Assembly: GCA_031772625.1 (NCBI GenBank)
Contig: CM062815.1
Location: 917,072,979-917,136,978, forward strand
Direction: 5' to 3'
Length of the DNA stretch: 64,000 bases
DNA from: Pinus tabuliformis
Lineage: Eukaryota; Streptophyta; Pinopsida; Pinales; Pinaceae
In this document: positions 35,594-47,847 of the stretch, in pieces
How positions within the stretch are numbered: position 1 is the first letter of the stretch
How the letters are laid out: each line of letters starts with the position of its first letter
Translations under genes and position numbers: made by a program
The notes under the pieces: generated by a model
Databases searched by the model: none
Seen by the model: only the letters and a program-made list of their open reading frames with translations
What the model was told of the DNA's origin: nothing

Positions 35594-38500
35594 TCAATGC
35601 TTGAGTAGTTCTGGATACTTCTGCATAAAATTCTCATCCTCCCATGTGGAATCTTTAGTGGATAAGTTCTTCCACTTGATAAGATACTCTGAAATTGATC
35701 GATTTCGTAGCTGTTGAGTTCTTGTTTCTGTGACTGCTTCCGGTTCCATTATAATTTTTCCTTCCTCGTCAAGTTCTGGCAATATTGTTTGAACTGGGAG
35801 CTTGTCACCTATAACCTTCTTTAAACATGAAACATGGAAAACTGGGTGCAATCGAGAAGCTGCAGGAAGCTCAAATTTTTATGCCATAGTACCAATCTTT
35901 TCCAACACCTTGTACGGACCATAATACTTTGGTGATAATTCATTATCCTTCTTAGCTTGCTTTAGGGACATTTTCTTATATGGTTGTAGCCGTAGGAATA
36001 CCCAATCACCTACATCAAAACTTCTTTCATTGCGATGTTGATCTGCCTGTTGTTTCATTCTATTTTGTGCCAACATGAGGTTATCCTTTAAGAGTTGGAG
36101 GACTTGTTGTTGATGTTCGATGTGATGTTCCACTGCCTGAACCTTAGAATTTTCTCTTAAATATGATGTGATTGATGGTGGTTGGTACCCATAAAGTGCC
36201 ATAAATGGGGTCATTTTTGTTGCTGTATGGAAGGAAGTGTTATACCACCATTCAGCCAGAGGCAACCATTTGACCCATTGTGTCTGTTTATCAGATACAA
36301 AGCAACGAAGATATCCTTCCAAACATTTTTTTACTATCTCAGTTTGCCCATCAGATTGAGGATGATAAGATGAGCTATGAGCTAACTGAGTACCAAGACA
36401 AGAAAATAATTATGTCCAAAAATTTCCAGTGAAAATGGGATCTCTGTCACTTACAATAATCTTTGGGTTTCCATGTAGCTTTTGAACTGTTTCCATAAAT
36501 GCAGTAGAAACTGTACTGGCTTTAAATGGATGTGATAATGCACAAAAGTGTGCATACTTGGTAAGTCTGTCAACTACCACCATGATGACACTCTTTCCCT
36601 CAGACTTGGGTAAACCTGTGATAAAATCCATTGAAACCTCCTCCCAACGTTGGCTTTGAATGGATAAAGGTTGTAATAGACCCGGTGTCTTAATTGTTTC
36701 AACTTTATTTTGTTGGCAAACCAAACATTCCGCCACAAACTTTTGAATATCTGATTTAAGGCCATCCCAAAAAAATTCCTTCTTAACCCTGTGGTAAGTT
36801 TTTAAAAATCCTGAGTGCCCTCCTAAGGGAGAAGTGTGCAATTCCATAAGAATCTTTTGTTTTAGCTGGGAATTCTTACAGAGGTATAAGCGATCTTTGT
36901 ACCATAATGAATCATTTTGCCAGCTAAATGTATCAGAAGTACTGGAATCTTGTTGTAGCTTTCGAATAAGTGCCCACACTTCTTCATCATTCTTCCATTC
37001 CTCCTTTGCTTCGTTTATCCAATCTGGTTGGATAATAGAAATGGCACACAACAATGCTTCCATATCCTCATCCTTTCTTGAGAGTGCATCTGCCACCACA
37101 TTTTGCTTCCCTTTTTTGTAGATGATTTCAAAGTCATAACCCAACATCTTTGTGACCCACTTTTGTTGCTCTTCAGAGGATAATCTTTGTTCTAAAAAGT
37201 ATTTAAGGCTATCATGATCCGTTTTTACCTTGAAGTGTCTTCCCATTAGGTAGGGTCGCCATTTCTTAAGTGCATGGAGTATTGCCAACATTTCCTTCTC
37301 ATAAATAGCTTTGCTTAAAAACTTTCCCTTGATTGGACGACTTTCAAAAGCAATGGGTCTTTCATCTTGCATTAGAACAACACCAATTCCATTTCCTGAA
37401 GCATCACATTCCACAATAAAGGTTTTTGTGAAGTCCGATGTAGCTAAGACTGGTGCTTGGCACATTGCCTCTTTAAGATGTTTAAAGGCCTTTGTTGCTT
37501 CCGGAGTCCATGAAAATGAATCTTTCTTCAATAATGTTGTTAGAGGTGCTGCTATTCTCCCATAATTCTTAACAAACTTGCGATAATACCCTGTCAACCC
37601 AAGAAATCCTCGCAGATGCTTTATGGATGTGGGGATTTTCCATTCCTTAATGGCTTTAATTTTGCTAGGGTCTACCTTAACTCCTTCATGAGATACAATA
37701 TGACCCAAATATTCCACCTCCTGGACTCCAAAGAAACATTTGGATCTTTTTGCATATAATTGTTTCTCCTCCAATAGTTGTAGCACCTTGTCAACATGTT
37801 CAACATGATCCTTCCAAGACTTGCTGTAGATTAGTATATCATCAAAAAATACCAACACAAATTTTCTAAGGAATGGTTTGAAAATTGAATTCATCAAACC
37901 TTGAAATGTTGAAGGTGCATTGGTAAGGCCAAAAGGCATGAAAAAAATTCATAATGACCCTCATGAGTTCTAAATTCCGTTTTCGGAATGTCTTCAATCT
38001 TCATTCTGATTTGATGATATCCCGAACGAAGATCCAACTTGGTGAAGTAAATTGATCCATGCAATTCATCCAGTAATTCATCAATGACAGGAATGGGGAA
38101 CTTATCTTTAATAGTGAGCTTGTTGAGCTCCCTATAATCTGGACACATGCGCCATGATCCATCCTTCTTGTGCACCAATACTACTGGAGCTGAGAAAGAA
38201 CTTTGACTTGGTTGAATTATACCAGCCTCTAGCATTTCTGCAACCATACGTTCAATTTCACTTTTTTGGACATATGGATATCTGTACGGCCTGATGTTTG
38301 GAGGAACACTTCCTGGAATCAGATGAATAGCATGATCATGATCACGCATAGGTGGGAGACCTTTGGGAGTCTCAAATACCTTGGAATGATTGTCCAGGAC
38401 TTTTTGGAGATCTGGAGAAATAGATGATTCCAATGTGGAAACATCTAGCGAACATAATTGTGCAATTACACCTCTTTGCTCCTTTTTTAGAAGCTTTGTC

Positions 38501-39700
38501 ATTCCATTAGAGCTGATTATCTTTCCTGGTTTCCCTGCAATACCCCTTAATTCAACTTCCTTTCCTTGCACATAAAATTTCATGAAAAGTTCTTGAAAAT
38601 TAAAAGCTATTGTACCCAAGGATTGTAGCCATTGGACTCCTAGTACAACATCAGCACCTCCCATTGGAATGGAAAGCATTGGGCTAGTCAATACATATTC
38701 TCCCATGGATAGCTTGATATTATGGCACTTTCCAGAACAATTTATTGTTCCTCCATTTGCAATCATCACTTGACACTCTGGTGCTGGATATAGGAAGCAA
38801 TTCAATTCTTTTGCTACCCTACAATGAATAAAATTGTGGGTGCTTCCTGAATCAATCAACACTATTACCTTTTTCTTCTTGATTTGTCCTTCTATCTTGA
38901 TGGTTTGAGGAGTGGTAATTCCCGCCAATGCATTACAAGATATGGTCGGATTTATTTTTTCTTCATCTAGGCTTTGTTCCTGGAATATATCCTCTTCTTT
39001 TGACCTTTCTTGCTCCTTTTCTTCTTCCTCTTCACAATCTATGTAGAATAATTTCTTCTCAGCACACTTATGACCTTTTGTGTATTTGCTATCACAATTG
39101 TAACAAAGCCCTTTTGCTCTTTTTTCTTCCAATTGTTGTGGTGTCAACCTCGTAGGTTGTGGAAGATTATGGGCAACAACACTTCCGTCTTTATAGTTGT
39201 GAATGGTATGCTTCCTAGTTGCCATAATTTTGCTTTCCATTTTTCTTGCTAACCTGAATGCCTTCTCTAATGAATCAGGTTCCCAAAGGCGCACATCATG
39301 TTGGATATTATCCTTTAAAGACCCTATGAACACATCAATCCTATGCTCCTCTGGAATATCTTTTACCCTTATGTTCAATTTTTGGAACTCCTCAATGTGC
39401 TCCATTATTGAACCCTTTTGTTTGAGACTTATCAATTGGCTAAAAAAAGTGTTGCTTTTTGTATCCTCATAATGTGCTATCAATTCTTCCATAAAAATTT
39501 CCCAAGTGATAAATTGTTTACGAGAACAAAGCCATTGATACCATACAAAATGATTTGGTTCCAAATATAAAGTTGCCATACGTACCTTTTGTGTGTTTTG
39601 CACATTATTGAGATCGAAGAATTGCTCCATCTGTAATATCCATGTGGCGGGATCCTTGCCATCAAACTTCCTCATATCGATTTTTGGAACATGGTGAGTC
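35594..39700 (-). pseudogene. Element I gag end, protease, RT, RNase H, integrase, chromodomain
   Basis: Minus-strand order: gag core at about 39,300-39,675 (FDGKDPATWILQMEQFFDLN); zinc knuckle near 39,090 (CYNCDSKYTKGHKC); protease near 38,840 (VIVLIDSGSTHNFI); RT at about 37,700-38,300 ([33 protein letters not shown]). RNase H follows at about 37,100-37,420 ([20 protein letters not shown]), then the integrase zinc segment near 36,730-36,840, its core at about 36,420-36,700 ([28 protein letters not shown]) and its C-terminal part at about 35,880-36,320. A chromodomain lies near 35,600-35,690 (EYLIKWKNLSTKDSTWEDEN). The chromodomain would tether integrase to marked chromatin. Well preserved, with a few breaks. 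Confidence 0.93.
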
Positions 39701-39756
39701 TTTGATCCAAAATTAGAGTCTATGGAATCATGATTAACATTTCTTTTGTTCTCATC

Positions 39757-40119
39757 CTAAGTTTCCTTTAGTACTATTTCACCCTTAGTGACCATTTCTT
39801 GTAGCAACTTATTCATATTTATCTTCAATTCTTCCATCTTATCATCCATGCCATCAATTTTAGCGTCCATGCCCTTCACCTTAGCTTCCATGCCATCCAT
39901 CTTAGCTTCTACGCCTTTCTTTAAATAGTCCATCTTAGCTTCTACACCTTTCTTTAAACCATCCATCTTAGATTCTGTTCCTTTTTGTGCAAGGGACAGT
40001 TGTTGCACTTGGTCTTGTAATTTTGATATATCATGTTGCATTTCTTCCTCTTCTTCATGAGTCATGCTAGAGCTTTCAGGTTCCTTACTAAGTGTTTGCA
40101 TTTTCTTTCCTCGGGGCAT
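39757..40119 (-). pseudogene. Element I N-terminal gag segment with heptad-like repeats
   Basis: Starts MPRGKKMQTLSKEPESSSMT on the minus strand, then a Gln/Leu-rich helix and repeated ESKMDGLKKGVEAKMDYLKK-type units: five or six copies of a 10-11-residue (A/S)KMDG(M/L)(E/K)-like repeat. It ends in a helical NMNKLLQEM segment. It likely forms a coiled coil that helps gag multimerise (inference). It directly precedes the gag core. Confidence 0.8.
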
Positions 40120-40780
40120 CAGTTACCGATAATAATGCTCTACTATGCCCTTTGAATTCCTTCAAAATAAATTTTCAAACCAAGCTTAAGCAAAAATTTA
40201 AAAAAAATCTACACAACGTTTTTCACTTTGTAGGAGCCTGATATTACCTCTGATGTATCTCTGTACTTTCCAATCATCTAGCTATGAAATTCTGACCTGT
40301 AGTAGCTCTCTGTGTCCTCTTTCCAATGCCACCAGTCTAATCCAAATTGGATTCTCCAAGAAAGAGTTATGCACAATCTCCCAAGATGACCTGATTATAG
40401 ATCTTTCCAGAAGAGTGAACTTGTATGAAGTGCCACGTGTACAATTTTCGACCTTTGGTTCCGAAAACGATATACAAGAAACTAAAGTCCATCCTCTTTC
40501 TGTACCTTCTTACGAAATTTCAATCCAATCCCCAGAGAGAAAGTTATGAAGCTTTTCCCTAGGTCACCTGTTTTGAATGTAATTCAGGAGTCTGCAAAAA
40601 GACCAACTTCCTCAGATCATATCTCCGCAAATATCACGCGAAAAGATCTGACATTTGGACCCACAGTTCAGCGCGATTTCTTCTCAAATGGGTTTTTTTT
40701 GTGACTTCTGAAACGTCACAGAAATAACGTTATAGCGAAAATTCCACGATGACCTGTTTGGAGCAGCGAAACCCTAGAAT
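40120..40780 (-). other. Element I 5' leader
   Basis: About 660 bp between primer site and gag, without a supported coding region. Confidence 0.7.
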
Positions 40781-40797
40781 CCAAAGCTCTGATACCA
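40781..40797 (-). other. Primer-binding site of element I (tRNA-iMet)
   Basis: The minus strand reads TGGTATCAGAGCTTTGG, whose first 12 bases match the initiator tRNA-Met complement; 2 nt from the LTR. Confidence 0.9.
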
Positions 40798-40799
40798 AA

Positions 40800-41132
40800 T
40801 GTTATGAAACCATCTCAAGAAAAGATAGAAAAGAAAGACCAACGCCTTAGAATTAAGCCTCTTCGAGGGGGAAACCTCCTTTAAATTACATAAATGAACA
40901 ATTTTTGGATGATACAAATGACAAAACCTCCTTTCTATATATAGGAGTCTAAGGAGTCACAATATAATCCAGCCGACCTAACAATAATAATATAAAGCCA
41001 CAAAAATAACAATAGAGGGATTCTATGGGCCACAGAAATAACAATATGGGGGTAATAGGGGCACAAAAATATAAATAAGGAGTATAACTACGATAGTAAT
41101 GGGGTAGTCACTAGTATTATGGGGACCCAACA
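40800..41132 (-). repeat. 5' LTR of element I
   Basis: A 333-bp LTR matching 35232-35563 at about 95% identity. On the plus strand it begins TGTTATGAAACC and ends CCCAACA, with the CTGAT target duplication directly after it. Confidence 0.95.
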
Positions 41133-41520
41133 CTGATCCAAACTTACAACCAAGTGTTTAATGAGCCTTACATCTCACCGTGCTAGAATCAAATGAATAA
41201 AGATCATGGTATTTCCTAGTGATGTCCAAACCCAACTTCTCCATGATAGCCTTCAGCATAAAGATTGTGGGAAGCACCAGAATCAAACATGGCATTATGC
41301 AACACAAACTCATGCAATCTCAGACTGATATAAAAAGGTGGCATGTCACCGTCTGGAGATTCACCATTTAATGTTGGTCCAAAAATCAGTTCAGGTTGAT
41401 CATCTTCCACACTCACCATATTAGACATTGGGTCAAAATTCAAAATTTTAGAGACTTGACCTTTATAACTAATGTTCCTCATTATTTCAGTCAAGGGAAT
41501 GGATACCTTCAATTTAGAAA
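41133..41520 (-). pseudogene. Element F protease region
   Basis: On the minus strand the segment VLHNAMFDSGASHNL contains the aspartic protease signature DSGAS. It is preceded by an acidic stretch (SVEDDQPELIFGPTLNGESP) and followed by HDLYSFDSS-type sequence also seen in element E's protease. The protease would cleave the gag-pol polyprotein. Element I interrupts it at 41132/41133. Confidence 0.87.
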
Positions 41521-41998
41521 TTTCATTTTCTAAACTAAAAGCATAAGTCTTTTCTACCTCTTTGGTTGAAACATCTTTTCTTTCAGCTTTATCTTTTGAT
41601 ACAATTGGCTAATTTACTCTTTCATTTGTTGGTGGAGACTTTTTAGTAGTAGGATCAACAATTTCTTTTCCTTTCTTTTGCACAATAGGTGGCTCATTCT
41701 TAGATGTTGTAACTTCCTTTCTCTTCTAGATTGGATTGATGGGGACGTTTCTGTTTCTAAGTGAATACTAACGTTGTTGGGCAGACAAAGCATTCATATA
41801 ACCTCTCTGATACTCATCCGACTCTTCTTCAAGAGCTGTGCCATTCGTCAAGATAAAATCTGCATCTTTCTGTACAACTGAATTTTCTGCATACTCATCA
41901 TCTTCAGTGATAAAGGTGGGCATCTCATCAGGAGTAAAGAAGTGATTTTCTTCTCCTATTACATTGTCTTCATCATCAGATTCGGGACCAACAAAATT

Positions 41999-42799
41999 CT
42001 ACTGAAGAGGTGTCTTTACTTGTTGTTGTTGTGATGCTGGTTCTTGTGCTCGCTGCTCACGCTGTTTGATCCTAAATTGAGGTTGCTGTTGGCCACGAAA
42101 ATTAGGATTCTGAATCTGCAGTTCAGGCTTATCAAGTGTTAGCCTTTCAATCATCTTTTCTACCTTGCGGAGCACTTGGTTTGAGGTAGAAGCTTCTTCC
42201 TTTATTGAGACTCTCTTCTCGGCTTGCAATCTAGCTCTCTTGTCATTCAAATTTTCCTCCACACTAACAATAATTTTCTGCATTTCTTCTAAGGTAGCCG
42301 GATCTCTCTCCCTTAAGTGATAAGCCATGTCCAAATCAAAACCATCCGGGAGCTTAAGCGAAGCTGACTTTCTAGATGGCCTTAAATCATTAGGAATTTC
42401 ATTATAAATCGCATTGAATTTAATACAATAGTCTTTCATGGACTCACCGACATTCCGTTTGATCTTGGTATATTCAGAAGTGATTTGAAGAGGATCTTTC
42501 TTTACTTCCCAGTGATCCACGAACTGTCTTTGAAGCTCTTCTAATGTGGGAATACTTCTAGATACCAAAGCTCTGAACCATTTTCTTACCTCATCGCTGA
42601 AAGTTTGCACGAATAATCTCATGGTCACGTTTTCTACATTAATCTCATGAAGATTGAAGAAATTCGTCATTTTGTCCACATGTTGCTGAGCTGTGGTACC
42701 ATGTGGAGTGCCATCAAAAAACGGAATTTTACTCTGATAATCTATGGGCATGTCATCCAAAACTTGAGGCAGCGCGAGAGGTGCAAAACGAGCAACCAT
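41999..42799 (-). pseudogene. Element F gag core
   Basis: Starts MVARFAPLALPQVLDDMPID on the minus strand. Next come KIPFFDGTPHGTTAQQHVDK, MRLFVQTFSDEVRKWFRALV, an EELQRQFVDHW segment and ESMKDYCIKFNAIYNEIP: the gypsy gag domain in its usual order, followed by a Gln/Arg-rich tail. It is one of the longer intact stretches in F. Elements E and K carry gag sequences with the same motifs, so all three belong to related lineages. Confidence 0.9.
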
Positions 42800-43347
42800 T
42801 GCTCTTGGTGGATTTGCAATCGGTCTTGGTCATGTTGGGGGAGTAGGTGGAGCCGATGTGTGAGGTGTATGAGGAGGTGTATGCGGAGGTGAAACAATCT
42901 TGGGTATTTTAGGAGTAGGAGTAGATGGAGGCGATACGACTACAGATTTTTGATTAGAAATAGTAGAATGATAGAGCTTCCTCGATGAACAATTCTTGGA
43001 ATAAGATTGGGATTTTTGTAGACAGGAGGAGGATTAGGATTCAGATTTGCTCTGGTATTTCTTCTGGAAGCCAGTGTGTTATTATTTCAAGAAATCAAAG
43101 GGACATAAACAACTCGTTCAACCTATCAAATTCTAAACTTATCATCCAAAAGCTTAGAATTCTCAAATATACTGGGGTGATCTGAAAGTTAGATACTCCG
43201 TTTATAAAACTAGACTGGAGATTGACTGAAGTAGCGTTTATCTACTTGCGCTAATGCAAAGAAAAAGAGTTTCGAAGGCTACCTGGCTAATCTTCAGGTT
43301 CCATCTGTAGTTTATAAAATGAAGAATACCAACAAAAAAATAATTAT
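42800..43347 (-). other. Element F 5' leader and gag upstream region
   Basis: This holds a Pro/Thr-rich, weakly coding stretch close to gag (minus strand, 42,800-42,960) and then no supported coding region up to the primer site. Confidence 0.55.
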
Positions 43348-43367
43348 GTTCCCCAGTATGGTCACCA
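43348..43367 (-). other. Primer-binding site of element F
   Basis: The minus strand reads TGGTGACCATACTGGGGAAC, 3 nt from the LTR. The TGGYGACC...GGGGA form resembles the primer sites of Tat-type elements and that of element B. tRNA species not assigned. Confidence 0.75.
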
Positions 43368-43370
43368 CTA

Positions 43371-46300
43371 TGTTAGAGCCTAGATGTACCTCAGGCTGGA
43401 AAGGTAAGATTCTAGGTCCACGTCAAACCACACTCAGCCTCGTAGCTAGCCCTACGAGGACAGAAGAGGGATCTTTCCTGGTCAATCTCAGCAAAAGAAA
43501 ATCAAATGGGGCTTGAGATGACTGATTTAACAACTAATCATAGGCTAGGTATGAAGTGCAAGGTTTTAATTTGAGTTTTTGAGGGTTTTGTTGGAAAAAG
43601 GGAAAGGCAAATTTGGGTCCGGGGATGAGGCCAAATTTTTGCAGAGTTCCGGTTGGGGCAAGGTAGGCAGTAGTTTTGATGCTTTAGATTAAATGAATGG
43701 ATAGAAAAGACCACTGAGGAGCTGAAGAGGGCAAGAGGGTACCAAGAATCCTCTTCAAACTGAAGAAAACATTGAAAATTAAACAAACTAACAGGCAGAG
43801 CACAACAAGCTAATGAATTCTACCTTTTGTCACTCATTTGTTTAATTTCAGAAGCAAAGAGAAGGGAAATGGCATACATGAAACATCAATGAACTTAAAA
43901 TTTCATGAAGAAAAACACCATCAAAACACAGAGCCACAAGGATCCCAACAAGTGCTGCAAAACCCTGGTCTTTCCTTTGCCAAAAATGCAGAAATCAAAT
44001 GTACAATGGAGTGCCAAGAAATCCCAAGTGTCCAACCCTGAAAATGACTGAGAAATTACATGATATAGACAAGCCTAACTCCTTCCCATGCCTCTAGGGG
44101 TCGAGCTCATCATTCTAGGAGCTATTTCAACCATATCTAAATAAGGAACTAAAAAATAGGTAAAGAAACAACTTGCCTCTATATGTTAGGAAATTGATTC
44201 ATTCACTCACATTTCACATTTTGGTGAATGAATCTACTAAAACAAGTAAAAATGTGCCAAAATTATATCATTTTCATGCAGTTACATCAAGTTAGATCAA
44301 GAGTAACATCAAAAAGTGAAACTAGTCAAAACTGGCTGAAATTCTGATATGGAGAGTGAAAAATAGGCCAAAATTCTCTATGCGTTGCACCCAAAATCTC
44401 TATGCATAGCGCAAAGTTGGAGCTGATTTTAGGCTCTTCCCAAAGTCCAAATTGAGCTCATGATAGCTCGTTGGAAAGCCCTACCTGTCTACTTTCCAAC
44501 CCAAGTGGAATTTCTATATTTGGTGTCAATTTTTGCCTCCAAATGTCCAATCTCCCAAGACTGCTTCCTGTGTGTCAAAATAGGGGTAGTGAGGTCATTT
44601 TTTGAGTGTTTTTTGACATTTTTAGGGTTCAAAACCTGTCCAAATTTCTTGTCCATAGGTAGGAAAACATAATTTATCATGAGAAAGCCAGAAATACAAA
44701 GTTTTTTGGAGTTGGAGCCCTCTAGCGAAAGCGAGTGCCACGTGGCGTGGCGCATAGGGAGGAAAACCCTGTTTTTTAGTGCAAAAAATTTTCAAAATGC
44801 AAAAATTGCTCCAAATTTCTTGAAATTTGGGCTAGATCTTCTTCATCAAGTGCTATGATGGGACAAGGATGCCTCGGCCAATATCTAGAGTCGATCATGC
44901 TCTTTTTTCCTCTTTTGCCTTTTTGATGCCTTCCTTAGTTTTGCCTTTAAATTTCTTATTCGTGCCTTGCAAACCTTGTTCCGCGCTATGTAGTGGAAAG
45001 CCATGTGTCTCAGCAATGCTTTGTCCTTATCATCCTTGTCCAGTAGTCTCTCTAAGTGGATGTTGACTCTCTCGAGCCAAGACTCCTAATCATCATTAAT
45101 CTCTTGCTCTAATGAAGTGAATTCAATCCTCCTCCATTGGGCAGCTTGACGATTCTCCTTGATGTTTTGTAGTTCCATAATCACCTGTTGATCTTCAAGA
45201 TTCTTATTCCTTTGCTCCAAGTATTTTATAATCAACTTAGCCCTCTCCAAGTTAAGGGACAAAGCTTTGATCTCTGTCTACTGCTCTTGGATGATATCTC
45301 TAAGGTTGGCACTTTACGGGCCCATGTCTGTATCGTCATCCTGAATGAGAATGAAGTTGGTCTCTCATTCACTTGAAGGCCCCTCATCCTGCATTGGCAT
45401 TTTTCCTTTGTCATGTACCTGTGGTGCTGATGTCGGAAGCGAGGCCCCTTCCACCCTAGGTGGAGATAACACTCACTTTGCTACTGCAAATAACTATTTA
45501 GCATGCTTTTGATAAGTAATGAATACTGGCATAGTAGTAGTATGTGCCTCATGACCTTCATGCTAATAAGAAGGTCCACATGTCTCATGTCCAGCCACTG
45601 AAGATCCCTGTGAAGCTCTAAAATGATCACGAGAGATAAAATCATTCCAAGTGATGCCCTGTAATCCAAGCTGATGAACCACCACAATCTTGATGAGAGC
45701 AAAATGATAAACACTATTAAGTTGCTGCTGAGGGGTCTTGTGCTGCACAAGGGTGGTCATCCTTTCTATGTTTCGACATATGAAATAAGGAATGTTCATC
45801 ATCCATACCCGAGTGAAATGCATCAGCAGCCTGATGTGATAAGCATACAAGCGAGAGAACTGGTCCTCACAGATGAAATACTTCATGATCAGTGTCATTA
45901 AAGGCACATATTCATCTTTGAGGTACTTAAATGGAAACACTCTCTTGAGCTGTCTCAAAAAGTCGGGCTTGATGTACGGTTCATAGTGCTTCCGGTCAAT
46001 TTTTTGCCTCTTGTTCCATGGTTCTCCAATGTTTGGTATGCCGGTTGCTAATGAAATGGAATCTGGTGTTAGTGTTAAAGTAACACATGCTAGAGTGGCT
46101 TGGTCACCATGTAAATGCAGTACAAACAGACGAGCCAACTCATGATGAAATTGAACATTAGCAACCTTCTCACAAAACTCATAACATGACTGATGTTGGA
46201 AAAAAGAGATGGCAAGAGGGCAGGCCTATAATTCAGTAAGGGTGGTTGGTTCTTCTATGTTATGTCTGCCACCTCTATGAGGCCTCTGGGGTGCATGTCC

Positions 46301-47847
46301 TTCTGCAGGTGAGTCACTTTGGGTCTCCACTTCATAATCAGATGAAGGATTGGATGCCATGACTATTGGTGGAAAAACTGTCCTGAAGAGATGGGTGATG
46401 ATGTGTCAAACTGTGTTGGATTGTACTTAATAATTGTGCAACCTCTTCTACCAAGGGAAAATAATGATACAAGGGACTGTTAGGAGAGGGAAAAATAGTG
46501 GGAATTTTTGGGATTGTTGGGATAAATTTAGATAGGGAAAATATGGGATGTTTGGGAGGTTTTGTATAAGGTTAGGGTTTGGGATTTTATAATAGGAAAT
46601 TTGGGAAAGGAAACTTGGGATAGGGGATTAGTGAGTTTAGGGGGTAGGGGAACTTAGGGAACCATGAAAACAGAGAAAAATGGTGTAAGGGAATGATGGA
46701 GGGAAAATGAACTTGGTAGCAAAAAATTTGATCAAACCCTAGGCAACAATTTTTGTTTGAGGAATTTGCAATGATAGGGTTTGATCATTTGTTAAAACAT
46801 TCACCACTTCAACCATCATAGCATCAGCACCAAACTTGGATAAACAACAGAAGTTAAGCTCAACCTACTTGGAACAAGGTGAACTTGTGCGATTTTGGCG
46901 ATTGGAGGTCGTTCTGGTGATTTTCGGGCTTCCTGGTTGTATGCATCGCACAGCATGCCCAATGCACCGTGCCTGCCTAGTGCGCCATGCCTGTGTAAAA
47001 TAGTACTGCGTATTCATGCCCAGTGTGCTGCGCCTCACCAGTGCGCAGTGCCTCCTGCTCAGTGTGCGACGCCAACCGATTTTCGCCCAAATTCACCTAA
47101 TTTCTCACTTGCTCATCAAATTTTCTCTATCTTGCTTCTCTTTTGCAAATGAGCTTATCAAAGGAAGGAATAGCTTATAGACCAAGAGCTTTTGAGATTT
47201 TAGCTCATTAAACCCACTTTTATAATGTTTTTTCTTTGGCACTTTTCACTTTCTAATACAAACTCTATTTTCGTTGTTTCCTTTTCATTTTTTGACTTAA
47301 ATGATGAATCTCTTGGCAATTTTTTGTAGGGATGATCGCTTGGATTTCGGCAAAGGATGAGAAATATTGCACTGAAAAAATGTATAGCTTGAAAAAACTT
47401 AAAAAAAATTACATTTTTATTACAAAAAAATAAATTTGACGTTTTCCTTTTCAAAAGAGAGTTTTGAAGAAGAATCATTCTTGAGCATTATTGGCAATGA
47501 AACATCTGGAATAAAAAATTATTATGAGAATCCTCATGGCCTACTTGCACTATTAGACACTTTGAAGGCAAAATTTGAGAAACCATAGACCTAATGACTG
47601 ACATGACTCTTGGTTGACCAAAAGACCATCCATAATGACTGTAAAATTAATTTTGATGAACTTTGATGATCAGACACGAACCAGCAGGTACAAGACATGA
47701 GGGAAGTATGGAGACAAGATCCTTCCATTAGAAGGTCAATGCTCCTAATGGAATCCAGACAATAGAGCTAAATGAGACACCTAAAAATGAAATGCAACAA
47801 AAGAGGGTTTGATCTCTGACAGAGGGTTGAACAGACCGACTCTAACA
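43371..47847 (-). repeat. 5' LTR of element F (4,477 bp)
   Basis: This is the partner of 26478-30896, 58 bp longer overall, with both ends conserved. The LTR-borne coding region is at about 44896-46360. GC-rich tracts such as CAGTGTGCTGCGCC near 47020 correspond to those in the other LTR. Element E gag/protease sequence resumes at 47848. Confidence 0.92.
44896..46360 (-). pseudogene. Coding region inside the 5' LTR of element F
   Basis: This corresponds to 28003-29437 and is better preserved. A likely start is MASNPSSDYEVETQSDSPAE at 46360. The longest uninterrupted part (45563-46138) has HGDQATLACVTLTLTPDSIS, GIPNIGEPWNKRQKIDRKHY, LLMHFTRVWMMNIPYFICRN and VVVHQLGLQGITWNDFISRD. Near the end the region becomes charged and helical. 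It lies about 1.5 kb from either LTR end and in the sense of the element. Differences between the two copies are spread out and the protein message is still readable in both, which hints at past selection. Function unknown; nuclear or RNA-binding roles would be guesses. Confidence 0.72.

Larger units (their letters stand above)
35232..41132 (-). mobile_element. Element I: compact Ty3/gypsy chromovirus
   Basis: A 5.9-kb element with 332- and 333-bp LTRs, a perfect CTGAT target duplication and an initiator-Met primer site. Gag, protease, RT, RNase H, integrase and chromodomain occur in that order on the minus strand. I count about 17 LTR substitutions plus one indel (about 5%). Short LTRs, iMet primer and the CPDYRELNKLTIKDKFPIP RT signature fit the Reina-like branch; the branch is tentative. 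It is the best-preserved element in the window, with only a few apparent breaks, and sits inside F. Confidence 0.95.
26478..47847 (-). mobile_element. Element F: very large Tat-like Ty3/gypsy element with 4.4-kb LTRs
   Basis: LTRs are 26478-30896 (3') and 43371-47847 (5'), both starting TGTTAGAGCCTAGAT and ending CTCTAACA. Between them, on the minus strand: primer site, leader, gag, protease, an RNase H-like domain, RT, RNase H and integrase. Without nested element I it is about 15.5 kb, unusually large. A sample of about 215 LTR bases gave about 14 differences (6-7%). Flanking 5-mers ATGGG and CTAGG could be a worn target duplication. It splits element E and is broken in a dozen or more places. 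Domain content fits the Tat clade (Ogre/Retand relatives). Confidence 0.9.
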
